Positions 6,772 to 12,688 of a stretch of DNA of 12,688 nucleotides are shown here, piece by piece (the stretch's first letter is position 1; each line of letters starts with the position of its first letter). Below the pieces are notes generated by a model. That model was not told where the DNA came from. It saw only the letters and a program-made list of their open reading frames with translations, and made no database searches. The stretch is from Planctomycetota bacterium (lineage in GTDB: Bacteria; Planctomycetota; Planctomycetia; Pirellulales; Lacipirellulaceae). The DNA lies in contig JAKEIB010000321.1 of assembly GCA_022614705.1 (NCBI GenBank), positions 1 to 12,688 of the forward strand, read 5' to 3'. Made by a program: the position numbers and the translations under genes.

Positions 6772-9639
6772 ATGAACTTTACCGTCCTGTGGTCGATTTT
6801 TCGGCGCGACTTCGTCAGCTACTTTTCCAATCCAACCGGATACGTCTTCATCTGCGTATTCGTAATGCTCAGCGCGCTGGCCGCGTTCTGGCCGCCGGAT
6901 TTCTTCAGCAATAATCTGGCGAACCTCGACCAGCTCAACGATTGGTTGCCGTTCATTTTGCTGGTGTTCATCCCGGCGATCACGATGAGCATTTGGGCGG
7001 AAGAGCGCCGTCAGCACACCGATGAGCTGCTGCTCACGCTGCCGGCGAGCGACCTCGACGTGGTGGTCGGCAAGTATCTGGCGGCGGTGGCGATTTACAC
7101 CGTGGCCCTGTTGTTTTCGATGTTTTCCATCTACTTGGTGTTCAGCTACGGGCTGGGCACGCCCGACACCGGGTTGTTCATCGGCACGTACGTCGGCTAC
7201 TGGTTCATCGGCCTGGCGATGCTCTCGATCGGCATGGTGGCCTCGTTTCTCACCAGCAACCTCACCGTGGGTTTCATTCTGGGGATGATCTTCAACCTGC
7301 CGCTGGCGATGTTCGGCGTCGCCGATTGGATCGTTAAGAACCCGCAGTTCGCACAGGCGATTCAGCGGTGGAGTGCGCAGGCGCAGTTTCAAGACTTCGA
7401 ACGGGGCGTCATCAGCCTGGGCGGCATCAGCTATTTTTTGATGATCGCGGCGATCATGCTGTACGTTAGCATGGTGCTGATTGGGCGGCGGCATTGGGGC
7501 GGCCGCGAAGAGAGGGAGGCGATGTGGTTGCACTACTTCGCACGCGCGCTGGGATTGGTGTGTTTGGCGATTGGCGTGAATCTTTTCTTTTCGCATCACA
7601 ACGGCTTGCGCGCCGACATCACGAGCGAGAACTTGAATTCCCTTTCACCGCGGACCGTTCGATTGGTCAAAGATCTGAGCGGCAACGAGCAGGTGAATAC
7701 GATCAAGATCGACGCGTATGTGAGTCCGCAGGTTCCGGCCGAGTATGCCGCGCACAAGCTGAACTTTCTTTCCACGCTATCGGAACTCAGCTCGCTAAGC
7801 GGCGGGAAGATTTTGGTGAACGTGCATGAAGTCGAGAACTTCAGCGACGAGGCGTCCAACGCCGAGAAGGCGTATGGAATCGAGCCGCGCGAGGTGCAGA
7901 CAATTGACCGCGGCGCTCGCAAGACGGAGGAAATCTTCCTAGGCGCAGCCATTTCTGCCGGCCTCGACCGGGTTGTAATCCCATTTATCGACAAGGGCAT
8001 TCCCGTCGAGTACGAATTGGTGCGATCGATTTGCACGGTCGCCGATCAGGAGCGGAAGAAGCTGGGCGTTTTGAAGACCGACGTGCAGCTCTTCGGCGGG
8101 TTTTCGATGCAGGGGGCTACCGAGGAGTCGCAGCTCGTGGCCGAGCTGAAGAAGCAATACGACGTGGTTGAGGTGGATGCGTCGAAGCCGATCAAGGAGC
8201 GATACGACGTGCTCTTGGCAATTCAGCCGTCGTCGCTTTCGCTGGAGGGGATGGAGAACTTCGTGGCGGCCGTGAAGAGCGGGCAGCCGACGGCGATTTT
8301 CGAAGATCCATTTCCAGTGACTCAGCCGGACGTGGTGGGCACATCCCAGCCGAAGCGGCCGCCCGGCGGGCCGATGGGCATGTTTGGCGGCGGTGGGCCG
8401 CCGGAACCGAAAGGCGACATTTCGAAGCTGTGGAAGCTCTTGGGCGTGGAAATGTACGGCGACGAGATCATTTGGCAGGAATTTAACCCCGAGCCCAAGT
8501 TGGGCGAGATTTTCCGCGAATGGATCTTCGTCGACGAAGCGCTTGCTTCGGAAGATGGCACGTTCCAGCCGTTCGCGGCCGACGACCCGATTTCGTCCGG
8601 CATGCGGCAACTGCTGTTCTTCTGGGCCGGATCGTTGCGCCCAGCCAATGATTCCAAGCTCGATTTTAAGGAGTTGGCAGTCACCGGCACCAACACGGGC
8701 ACGGTCAGCTATCAGGACACGGAGATGTCGCTCCGTTCGCGCAACATGATGGGCGTGCGCCGCAACACGACGCACGATCCGTACATCGTGGCCGCTCACA
8801 TTAAAGGAAAGGTCGCGTCGGACGCCGGCTTGTATCTTAAGGATATCGGCGAGGATTCGAAGCAGATTGAAAAAGATGGTGCAACACCGGCGGGTGAAAA
8901 GGCGGGCGACACGGCTGAAGCTTCTAAGGGCGGCGAGAGCGATGAGCTTGCCGGGAAGGAGCCGGAAAAAACGGAGCTCGACGTGGTCGTCGTCGCGGAC
9001 ATCGATTGGATCGCGCCCGACATCTTTCGCGTTCGGGAAATGGGAGAGAACGCGGATTGGGTCACGGAGTTCAAGTTTCAGAACGTGCCGTTTGTGTTGA
9101 ACATCCTGGATTCACTGGCCGGGGATGATCGCTACGTCGATTTGCGCAAGCGCACTCGTTCGCACCGCATCTTGACGAAGGTCGATGAGGCAACCGAGGA
9201 GTATCGGGCGAATTCGCTCGACGACCAGGCAAAGTTCGTGAGCAACGCACGCGAACAAATTGAAGCCGCGGAACGAGATTTCAATCAAAAGATCGCGGAG
9301 ATGGAAAACCAGAAAGACCTCGATCCGCGGATCCTCATGCAAAGGCTGGCGCAGGAGCGGATCAAATTGGAGCGCGTTCGCGACGTTCAGATCAGCCGAC
9401 TGGAAAAGGAACGCAACCAGAAGGTAAAGCAGAGTGAGCGCGAGTTGGCGGGAAAGATTCGCGGCGTGCAGGATCGGTACAAGCTGCTGGCCGTGCTGCT
9501 GCCGCCGATTCCGCCGATCCTGCTGGCGTTTTTCGTATTCTTCCACCGCCGCAAGGCGGAGCGCGAAGGCGTCGATACTCGCCGGTTACGTTACGGCAAA
9601 GTGCCCGAGGAAAGTCCGGTTAGTCGGATAACTGTTTAA
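6772..9639 (+). CDS. Fused ABC-2 permease (GldF-like) and GldG-like auxiliary protein
   Basis: This encodes 955 residues from the ATG at 6772. Residues 1-240 are an ABC-2 type permease with six membrane segments (about 21-40, 59-76, 102-125, 135-158, 165-185, 218-238) and the cytoplasmic motif EERRQHTDELLLTLPAS (78-93), typical of this class. A seventh helix (about 255-275) leads into a large extracytoplasmic GldG-like domain starting near RADITSENLNSLSP (280-293), as in the ABC_transp_aux family of gliding-motility-associated proteins. Inside it are a Gly/Pro-rich loop (about 526-548) and a Lys/Glu/Gly-rich insert (about 700-728). A charged coiled coil (about 800-900) precedes a final helix (about 905-925) and a short basic tail. 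In Bacteroidetes GldF and GldG are separate proteins, so this is a fusion. The partner ATPase is immediately upstream and the DUF4340 gene follows. A frame-extending ATG at 6724 lies in a repeat and is rejected. No clear ribosome binding site precedes 6772. Substrate unknown; gliding is not implied. Confidence 0.92.
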   Translation: MNFTVLWSIFRRDFVSYFSNPTGYVFICVFVMLSALAAFWPPDFFSNNLANLDQLNDWLPFILLVFIPAITMSIWAEERRQHTDELLLTLPASDLDVVVGKYLAAVAIYTVALLFSMFSIYLVFSYGLGTPDTGLFIGTYVGYWFIGLAMLSIGMVASFLTSNLTVGFILGMIFNLPLAMFGVADWIVKNPQFAQAIQRWSAQAQFQDFERGVISLGGISYFLMIAAIMLYVSMVLIGRRHWGGREEREAMWLHYFARALGLVCLAIGVNLFFSHHNGLRADITSENLNSLSPRTVRLVKDLSGNEQVNTIKIDAYVSPQVPAEYAAHKLNFLSTLSELSSLSGGKILVNVHEVENFSDEASNAEKAYGIEPREVQTIDRGARKTEEIFLGAAISAGLDRVVIPFIDKGIPVEYELVRSICTVADQERKKLGVLKTDVQLFGGFSMQGATEESQLVAELKKQYDVVEVDASKPIKERYDVLLAIQPSSLSLEGMENFVAAVKSGQPTAIFEDPFPVTQPDVVGTSQPKRPPGGPMGMFGGGGPPEPKGDISKLWKLLGVEMYGDEIIWQEFNPEPKLGEIFREWIFVDEALASEDGTFQPFAADDPISSGMRQLLFFWAGSLRPANDSKLDFKELAVTGTNTGTVSYQDTEMSLRSRNMMGVRRNTTHDPYIVAAHIKGKVASDAGLYLKDIGEDSKQIEKDGATPAGEKAGDTAEASKGGESDELAGKEPEKTELDVVVVADIDWIAPDIFRVREMGENADWVTEFKFQNVPFVLNILDSLAGDDRYVDLRKRTRSHRILTKVDEATEEYRANSLDDQAKFVSNAREQIEAAERDFNQKIAEMENQKDLDPRILMQRLAQERIKLERVRDVQISRLEKERNQKVKQSERELAGKIRGVQDRYKLLAVLLPPIPPILLAFFVFFHRRKAEREGVDTRRLRYGKVPEESPVSRITV

Positions 9640-9686
9640 GTGTGCATCAACGATTAACGATCCTGCGTCAGAGCAAGATGTTTTTG

Positions 9687-9768
9687 GAACAGGAGGCAAC
9701 AGGGAGAACGGAGGAGTTGGTCGCTTGTTCTCTCTGTTTCCTCGGTTTCCTCCTGTTCAATGTTTTTT
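9687..9768 (+). terminator. Palindromic repeat with T-run, possible terminator or attenuator
   Basis: GAACAGGAGG at 9687-9696 pairs perfectly with CCTCCTGTTC at 9749-9758. Inside, GGGAGAAC (9702-9709) pairs with GTTCTCTC (9727-9734) with one wobble. The right side carries an extra unit, TCGGTTTCC, that looks like a small duplication. A run of six T (9763-9768) follows five bases after the stem, so on the plus strand this can work as an intrinsic terminator between the permease and DUF4340 genes. The sequence style suggests another dispersed repeat family. If it terminates fully, the DUF4340 gene needs its own promoter, and I see no clear one in the 53 bases that remain. Confidence 0.55.
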
Positions 9769-9821
9769 GTCCACCACGACGGCGCTAAAACACTGCCGTA
9801 GTCCTAAAACTGAAGTAAGTC

Positions 9822-11660
9822 ATGACTGAAAACGCGAAAACCATCACGTTCGTTATTGTCGGCATGCTTGCCGTTGTCATCGGGATCGCGTCGCGTCCTT
9901 CGTCGGCGGAGTTGGATGAAAAATCCCTGGAAGGGACCGATCTGACGAAGAATTTTACTTCGGTAGAGGACGCCAAGAGACTGCGGATCGTTCGGTTCGA
10001 CGAAGATACGGCTACCCGCCGCGAGTTCGAAGTGGCCGAGCAGGACGGGTTGTGGTCGATCCCCTCGAAGGACGGCTATCCGGCCGATGCGGCGCGGCAA
10101 ATGGCCGAGGCGGCCACGTCGCTCATGGATCGCAAGATTCTGCAGGTGGCCAGCGGCAGCGCGGGTGACCACGAGCAGTTTGGCGTGATTGATCCTTCGT
10201 CGCCCAAGCTGGAGGCCGGTCAGAATGGTGTCGGCACGCGCGTCACGATATTCAACGAGCAGCAGGATCCACTCGTCGATCTGATCGTTGGCAAGGCGGT
10301 GAAGGGCGCTGAGGGGCAGAGATACGTTCGCGAGGCGGGCCGCAACATGGTTTACGTCATCGAGATTGATCGCTCGAAACTGTCGACCAATTTTGAGGAC
10401 TGGATCGAAAAGGACTTGCTGAAACTCAATTCGTGGGACTTGCAGCAGGTCGACGTGAAAGATTACTCGGCGACGTTGGTCCAGGTGATGACACCGGAGG
10501 GGCCGTCGATCGGAATCGATCGGGACGATCGCGCGGAGCTGACGCTCGGCTACAGCGACAGCGATGGGAAATGGACTCCAGTTAAGTTACGCAGCTTCGA
10601 TCGCAGCAAAGGAGAAGACGGCGAGTATGTCGACTTCACGCTCGCGGAGGACGAAGAGCTGAACGACGAGTCGCTGAACGGCCTGAAGACCGCGCTCGAC
10701 GACCTGCAGATTGTCGATGTGGTTCGCAAGCCGCAAGGATTGAGCGAAGACCTGAAGGCGGGCGCCGAGTTCGTCAGCAATCAGAAGGCGTTTCTCGACC
10801 TTGTTTCAAAAGGTTTTACGGCAACCGGCATCGGAGCGGGTGCGCCGCAGGACATTATTTCGAGCGACGGCGAAGTCGTGGCCACGATGAAAAATGGCGC
10901 CGAGTACGTGTTGCGGTTCGGCAATCTCACGAACGTGGCGGGCGGCGAAAAGCCGGAGGACGCGGCCGCGACTGGGCAGGCCGCCGACGCGGCCGCGGGC
11001 GCCGACGAAAAGAAAGCCGACAACGACGTGAATCGCTACATGTTCGTGATGGCGCGTTTCAACGAGAACGCGGTGAAGCAGCCGGAGTTAGAGACGTTAC
11101 CCGAGTTGCCGTCTAGCGAAGAGGCCAAGCCGGCGACCGAAGCCGTTCCCGCGGATGCGGCCGCCGGTGATGCGGCCGCCTCTGCGACACCGCCGGCCGA
11201 AGGTGCACCAGCCACGCCTGCCACTGAGGCGAACGCGGAGACGCCAAAAGCTGAAGAGGCAAAGGCCGATGAATCGAAGCCGGCGGCAACCGACGAGCCG
11301 AAGAACGCGGACGCTCCTGCAGCAGTGCCAGCAGCCGAGAAAGAAAAAGAGCTTGAAAAGGTGATGGCGCAGCGAAAGCGAATCGAGCAGGAAAACCAGC
11401 GCAAGATGGACGAGTATCAAGAAACGCTCAAGAAGGGTAAGGAGGCGGTCAAGGATTTGAATCTGCGTTTCGGCGATTGGTACTTTGTGGTCGACGACAA
11501 CGTGTTCCAAAAAATTCGCCTGGGCCGCGACGACGTGATCAAGAAGAAGGAAAAGCCGAAGGCCGAAGGCGAGGCGCCCGCCGGGGCCACGAATCCGTTC
11601 CCCGGGGCGGGCACCGCACCGGCTGGACTTCCGGAGATTCCCAGCGCTAAGCAGGAGTAG
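9822..11660 (+). CDS. Membrane-anchored DUF4340 domain protein
   Basis: This encodes 612 residues. One N-terminal hydrophobic segment (about 8-24, ITFVIVGMLAVVIGIAS) acts as a signal anchor, so the rest should face the periplasm. The DUF4340 pattern is clear: DGLWSIPSKDGYPADAARQM (about 70-89), then FGVIDPSSPKLE, an IVGK element, and GQRYVREAGRNMVYVI (about 167-182). Two Ala/Glu/Pro-rich linkers (about 375-402 and 425-510) are built partly of DAAA units encoded by GCGGCCGC blocks. A charged helical stretch (about 510-550) and a short conserved-looking end (LRFGDWYFVVDDNVFQKIRL) follow. DUF4340 proteins are commonly encoded next to GldA/GldF/GldG-like ABC genes, and the same order is seen here, so I infer a shared envelope complex. 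Molecular role unknown. The ATG at 9822 is preceded only by a weak GAAG-type ribosome site. Confidence 0.9.
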   Translation: MTENAKTITFVIVGMLAVVIGIASRPSSAELDEKSLEGTDLTKNFTSVEDAKRLRIVRFDEDTATRREFEVAEQDGLWSIPSKDGYPADAARQMAEAATSLMDRKILQVASGSAGDHEQFGVIDPSSPKLEAGQNGVGTRVTIFNEQQDPLVDLIVGKAVKGAEGQRYVREAGRNMVYVIEIDRSKLSTNFEDWIEKDLLKLNSWDLQQVDVKDYSATLVQVMTPEGPSIGIDRDDRAELTLGYSDSDGKWTPVKLRSFDRSKGEDGEYVDFTLAEDEELNDESLNGLKTALDDLQIVDVVRKPQGLSEDLKAGAEFVSNQKAFLDLVSKGFTATGIGAGAPQDIISSDGEVVATMKNGAEYVLRFGNLTNVAGGEKPEDAAATGQAADAAAGADEKKADNDVNRYMFVMARFNENAVKQPELETLPELPSSEEAKPATEAVPADAAAGDAAASATPPAEGAPATPATEANAETPKAEEAKADESKPAATDEPKNADAPAAVPAAEKEKELEKVMAQRKRIEQENQRKMDEYQETLKKGKEAVKDLNLRFGDWYFVVDDNVFQKIRLGRDDVIKKKEKPKAEGEAPAGATNPFPGAGTAPAGLPEIPSAKQE

Positions 11661-11662
11661 CC

Positions 11663-11738
11663 GTAGCTGGGGTCTAGCTGTAGCTGGGGTCTGTGACCCC
11701 GGCGGCGCTGGAGGCCGGCCTCACAGAGGCCAGCTACA
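11663..11738. repeat. Cloverleaf-like palindromic repeat between convergent genes
   Basis: An outer stem, TGTAGCTGG (11679-11687) and CCAGCTACA (11730-11738), is perfect over 9 bp. It encloses two hairpins, GGGGTC-TGT-GACCCC (11686-11700) and GGCCTC-ACA-GAGGCC (11717-11731), both with 6-bp stems and 3-base loops. The bases shared between outer stem and hairpins mean the two folds compete at their edges. A truncated extra copy of the left end (GTAGCTGGGGTCT at 11663-11675) lies 17 bases upstream of the full one (11680-11692). The element starts 2 bases after the DUF4340 stop and ends 19 bases before the stop of the minus-strand gene, so it could separate convergent transcripts, but no T-run is present on either strand. 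Confidence 0.85.
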
Positions 11739-11757
11739 ATCGGATTAGAAACCGCCT

Positions 11758-12195
11758 TTAAGCCGAAGCAGGACGCTTAAGCGGTTCTCGCCCAGCGCGT
11801 TTTCGAAGCCAATTGATGGATCTCCACACAGACGTTCTCGTAACCACCCAGCGCTGAATCCGGAACTTGCCGGGAAAGTCGGTCAGAATCAGGCCAACGG
11901 CGATGGTCAGCAAACCTTGACCCGGCACGAGTAGCATCGCGATTCCGGCAACGAGTAAGACGATTCCCAGCAGGTTTTTCGCGATCAGCACGACAATCCG
12001 CAGTGCGGGATGCGTCGCCCACGCACCCAACGGGCGGCGTTCTTCTTTTGCAAAATAGTCGGGCGGCAGTCGAGTTAGTATCCACGCGACGGCGACGGGA
12101 GTGAGTACGAATGCGGCGACAGAGACGGCGAATAGCCACCATAAGAGTGTGTTGTTTGACTGTGTCCAATTGAGTAGCGAGTTGATCCAATTCAT
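11758..12195 (-). CDS. Small PGPGW-like integral membrane protein
   Basis: This encodes 145 residues. Hydrophobic segments are visible at about 16-41, 67-90 and 93-107. The motif LLVPGQGLLTIAVGLILTDFPGK (88-110) followed by a basic amphipathic tail (FRIQRWVVTRTSVWRSINWLRKRAG) resembles the PGPGW family of putative membrane proteins, with PGQGL in place of PGPGW. Function is unknown. It is convergent with the DUF4340 gene and lies 46 bases downstream of the DUF971 gene on the same strand, so the two minus-strand genes may be co-transcribed. A hairpin repeat lies directly before its start, and only a weak GAGA is close to the ATG. The coding call is good; the family call is moderate because the central motif is altered. 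Confidence 0.75.
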   Translation of the reverse strand: MNWINSLLNWTQSNNTLLWWLFAVSVAAFVLTPVAVAWILTRLPPDYFAKEERRPLGAWATHPALRIVVLIAKNLLGIVLLVAGIAMLLVPGQGLLTIAVGLILTDFPGKFRIQRWVVTRTSVWRSINWLRKRAGREPLKRPASA

Positions 12196-12202
12196 TCTCG
12201 AT

Positions 12203-12226
12203 CGGGGGCGAGGACGCCCCGGCTCG
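12203..12226. repeat. Hairpin repeat, copy 3, intergenic
   Basis: This 24-bp sequence is identical to 2101-2124 and 2515-2538 inside the DUF4175-like gene. The palindrome GGGGCG-AGGA-CGCCCC occupies its first part. Here it lies in the 46-base gap between the two minus-strand genes, 7 bases upstream of the membrane-protein ATG, where a stem in the mRNA could mask or set off the ribosome site. Confidence 0.85.
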
Positions 12227-12241
12227 TTCTTATTGGAGAAG

Positions 12242-12565
12242 TCATTGCGGCGCGGCCTGGCCCAATTCGCGGAGTGATTCGAGCGTGTAGATGCCCGTGT
12301 TGTGTCCGTCGCTGAAGTCGATGGAATAGGCGTAATTGCCGACCGGCTTCATCGCGGCGATTCGCAGCGGCCGAATGTCTGCTTCGGATACGATTGGCAA
12401 TTGCGTTGGTGGGGGCGGCGGGGCTTTTCGCTTTTCACGGCACGTCGCACACGGGCATTTATCGCGCAACTCGCGCACCGCATACTCGCGGATCTGGCCG
12501 TCGTTCCAGGTGATGCGGAGGTGATTGGCGTCCGCTAATTCAAGTTTAAGAGGTTGTGCAGTCAT
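12242..12565 (-). CDS. DUF971 (BBOX N-terminal-like) domain protein with zinc-type motif
   Basis: This encodes 107 residues from the ATG at 12565 and consists of little more than one domain. The pattern LRITWNDGQIREY (16-28), LRDKCPCATCR (33-43), VGNYAYSIDFSDGHNTGIYTLESLR (75-99) is that of the DUF971 / gamma-butyrobetaine hydroxylase-like N-terminal family. Cys37, Cys39, Cys42 and His88 match the set that binds a structural zinc in the N-terminal domain of human BBOX1 (from memory: Cys38, Cys40, Cys43, His82). No hydroxylase catalytic domain follows, so this is the stand-alone form; its role is unknown, and Fe-S or metal-related duties are only guesses. A GTG at 12619 would extend the frame by 18 residues, but the family usually starts just before the first strand, so 12565 is preferred. 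A poly-Pro run (PPPPP, 49-53) splits the two halves. Confidence 0.88.
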   Translation of the reverse strand: MTAQPLKLELADANHLRITWNDGQIREYAVRELRDKCPCATCREKRKAPPPPPTQLPIVSEADIRPLRIAAMKPVGNYAYSIDFSDGHNTGIYTLESLRELGQAAPQ

Positions 12566-12688
12566 GTCTGGCGATTCGCTTCGGTCTTCATATGGCTCAT
12601 CCGAAAAAATCTGCAACACAACAACGGAAGAAGATGCCGCGAATTAGCGAAGGGTTATTGGACATACGTGTGAGCTTGCTTTGGGTGA

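Noticed and set aside
6610..7599. Minus-strand frame of 329 residues opposite the permease gene
   Set aside because: Its translation is His/Arg/Gln-rich antisense of transmembrane codons, and the plus strand clearly encodes a conserved ABC-2 permease.
7939..8799. Minus-strand frame of 286 residues opposite the GldG-like domain
   Set aside because: Antisense shadow of a well-supported coding frame; no family resemblance.
12592..12688. Possible divergent plus-strand gene start (MAHPKKSATQQRKKMPRISEG...), open to the window end
   Set aside because: Codons such as TTA, TTG and ATA are unlike the neighbours, the fragment matches nothing I recognise and it is cut by the window edge; cannot be supported from 32 codons.

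Overview
The window looks like chromosomal DNA of a GC-rich planctomycete, probably a Pirellulales-type bacterium. This is an inference from gene content and style. It has a very long Gln/Gly/Glu-rich membrane protein, a gene encoding GldF-like and GldG-like parts in one chain next to a GldA-like ATPase and a DUF4340 protein, weak Shine-Dalgarno sequences, and many short palindromic dispersed-type repeats between genes. No rRNA, tRNA, CRISPR array, transposase or phage gene was seen.

Layout. Bases 1-181 are a leader with a perfect TATAAT box flanked by a short inverted repeat. Bases 182-3739 encode a 1185-residue DUF4175-like membrane protein whose middle 500 residues are low complexity. Bases 3839-5446 encode L-aspartate oxidase (nadB), the first enzyme of de novo NAD synthesis. 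A 469-base gap (5447-5915) follows, with a palindromic element and a 27-bp tandem triplication. Next comes a co-directional module: ABC ATPase (5916-6707), fused ABC-2 permease/GldG auxiliary protein (6772-9639) and a membrane-anchored DUF4340 protein (9822-11660). These three probably form one envelope ABC system: the ATPase drives the permease, and the large periplasmic GldG and DUF4340 parts act outside the membrane. The substrate is unknown. Two genes on the minus strand close the window: a small PGPGW-like membrane protein (11758-12195) and a DUF971 protein with a CxCxxC...H zinc-type motif (12242-12565).

The most unusual thing here is not a gene. Every gap from 3740 to 12241 holds a palindromic repeat, and each belongs to a visibly different sequence family. 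One family (a GGGGCG-AGGA-CGCCCC hairpin) also sits twice, in frame, inside the low-complexity part of the first gene. Another supplies the stop codon of the ABC ATPase gene. The repeats also create false upstream starts for nadB and for the permease gene, so I place those starts after the repeats. Whether these families are dispersed genome-wide cannot be shown from this window alone.
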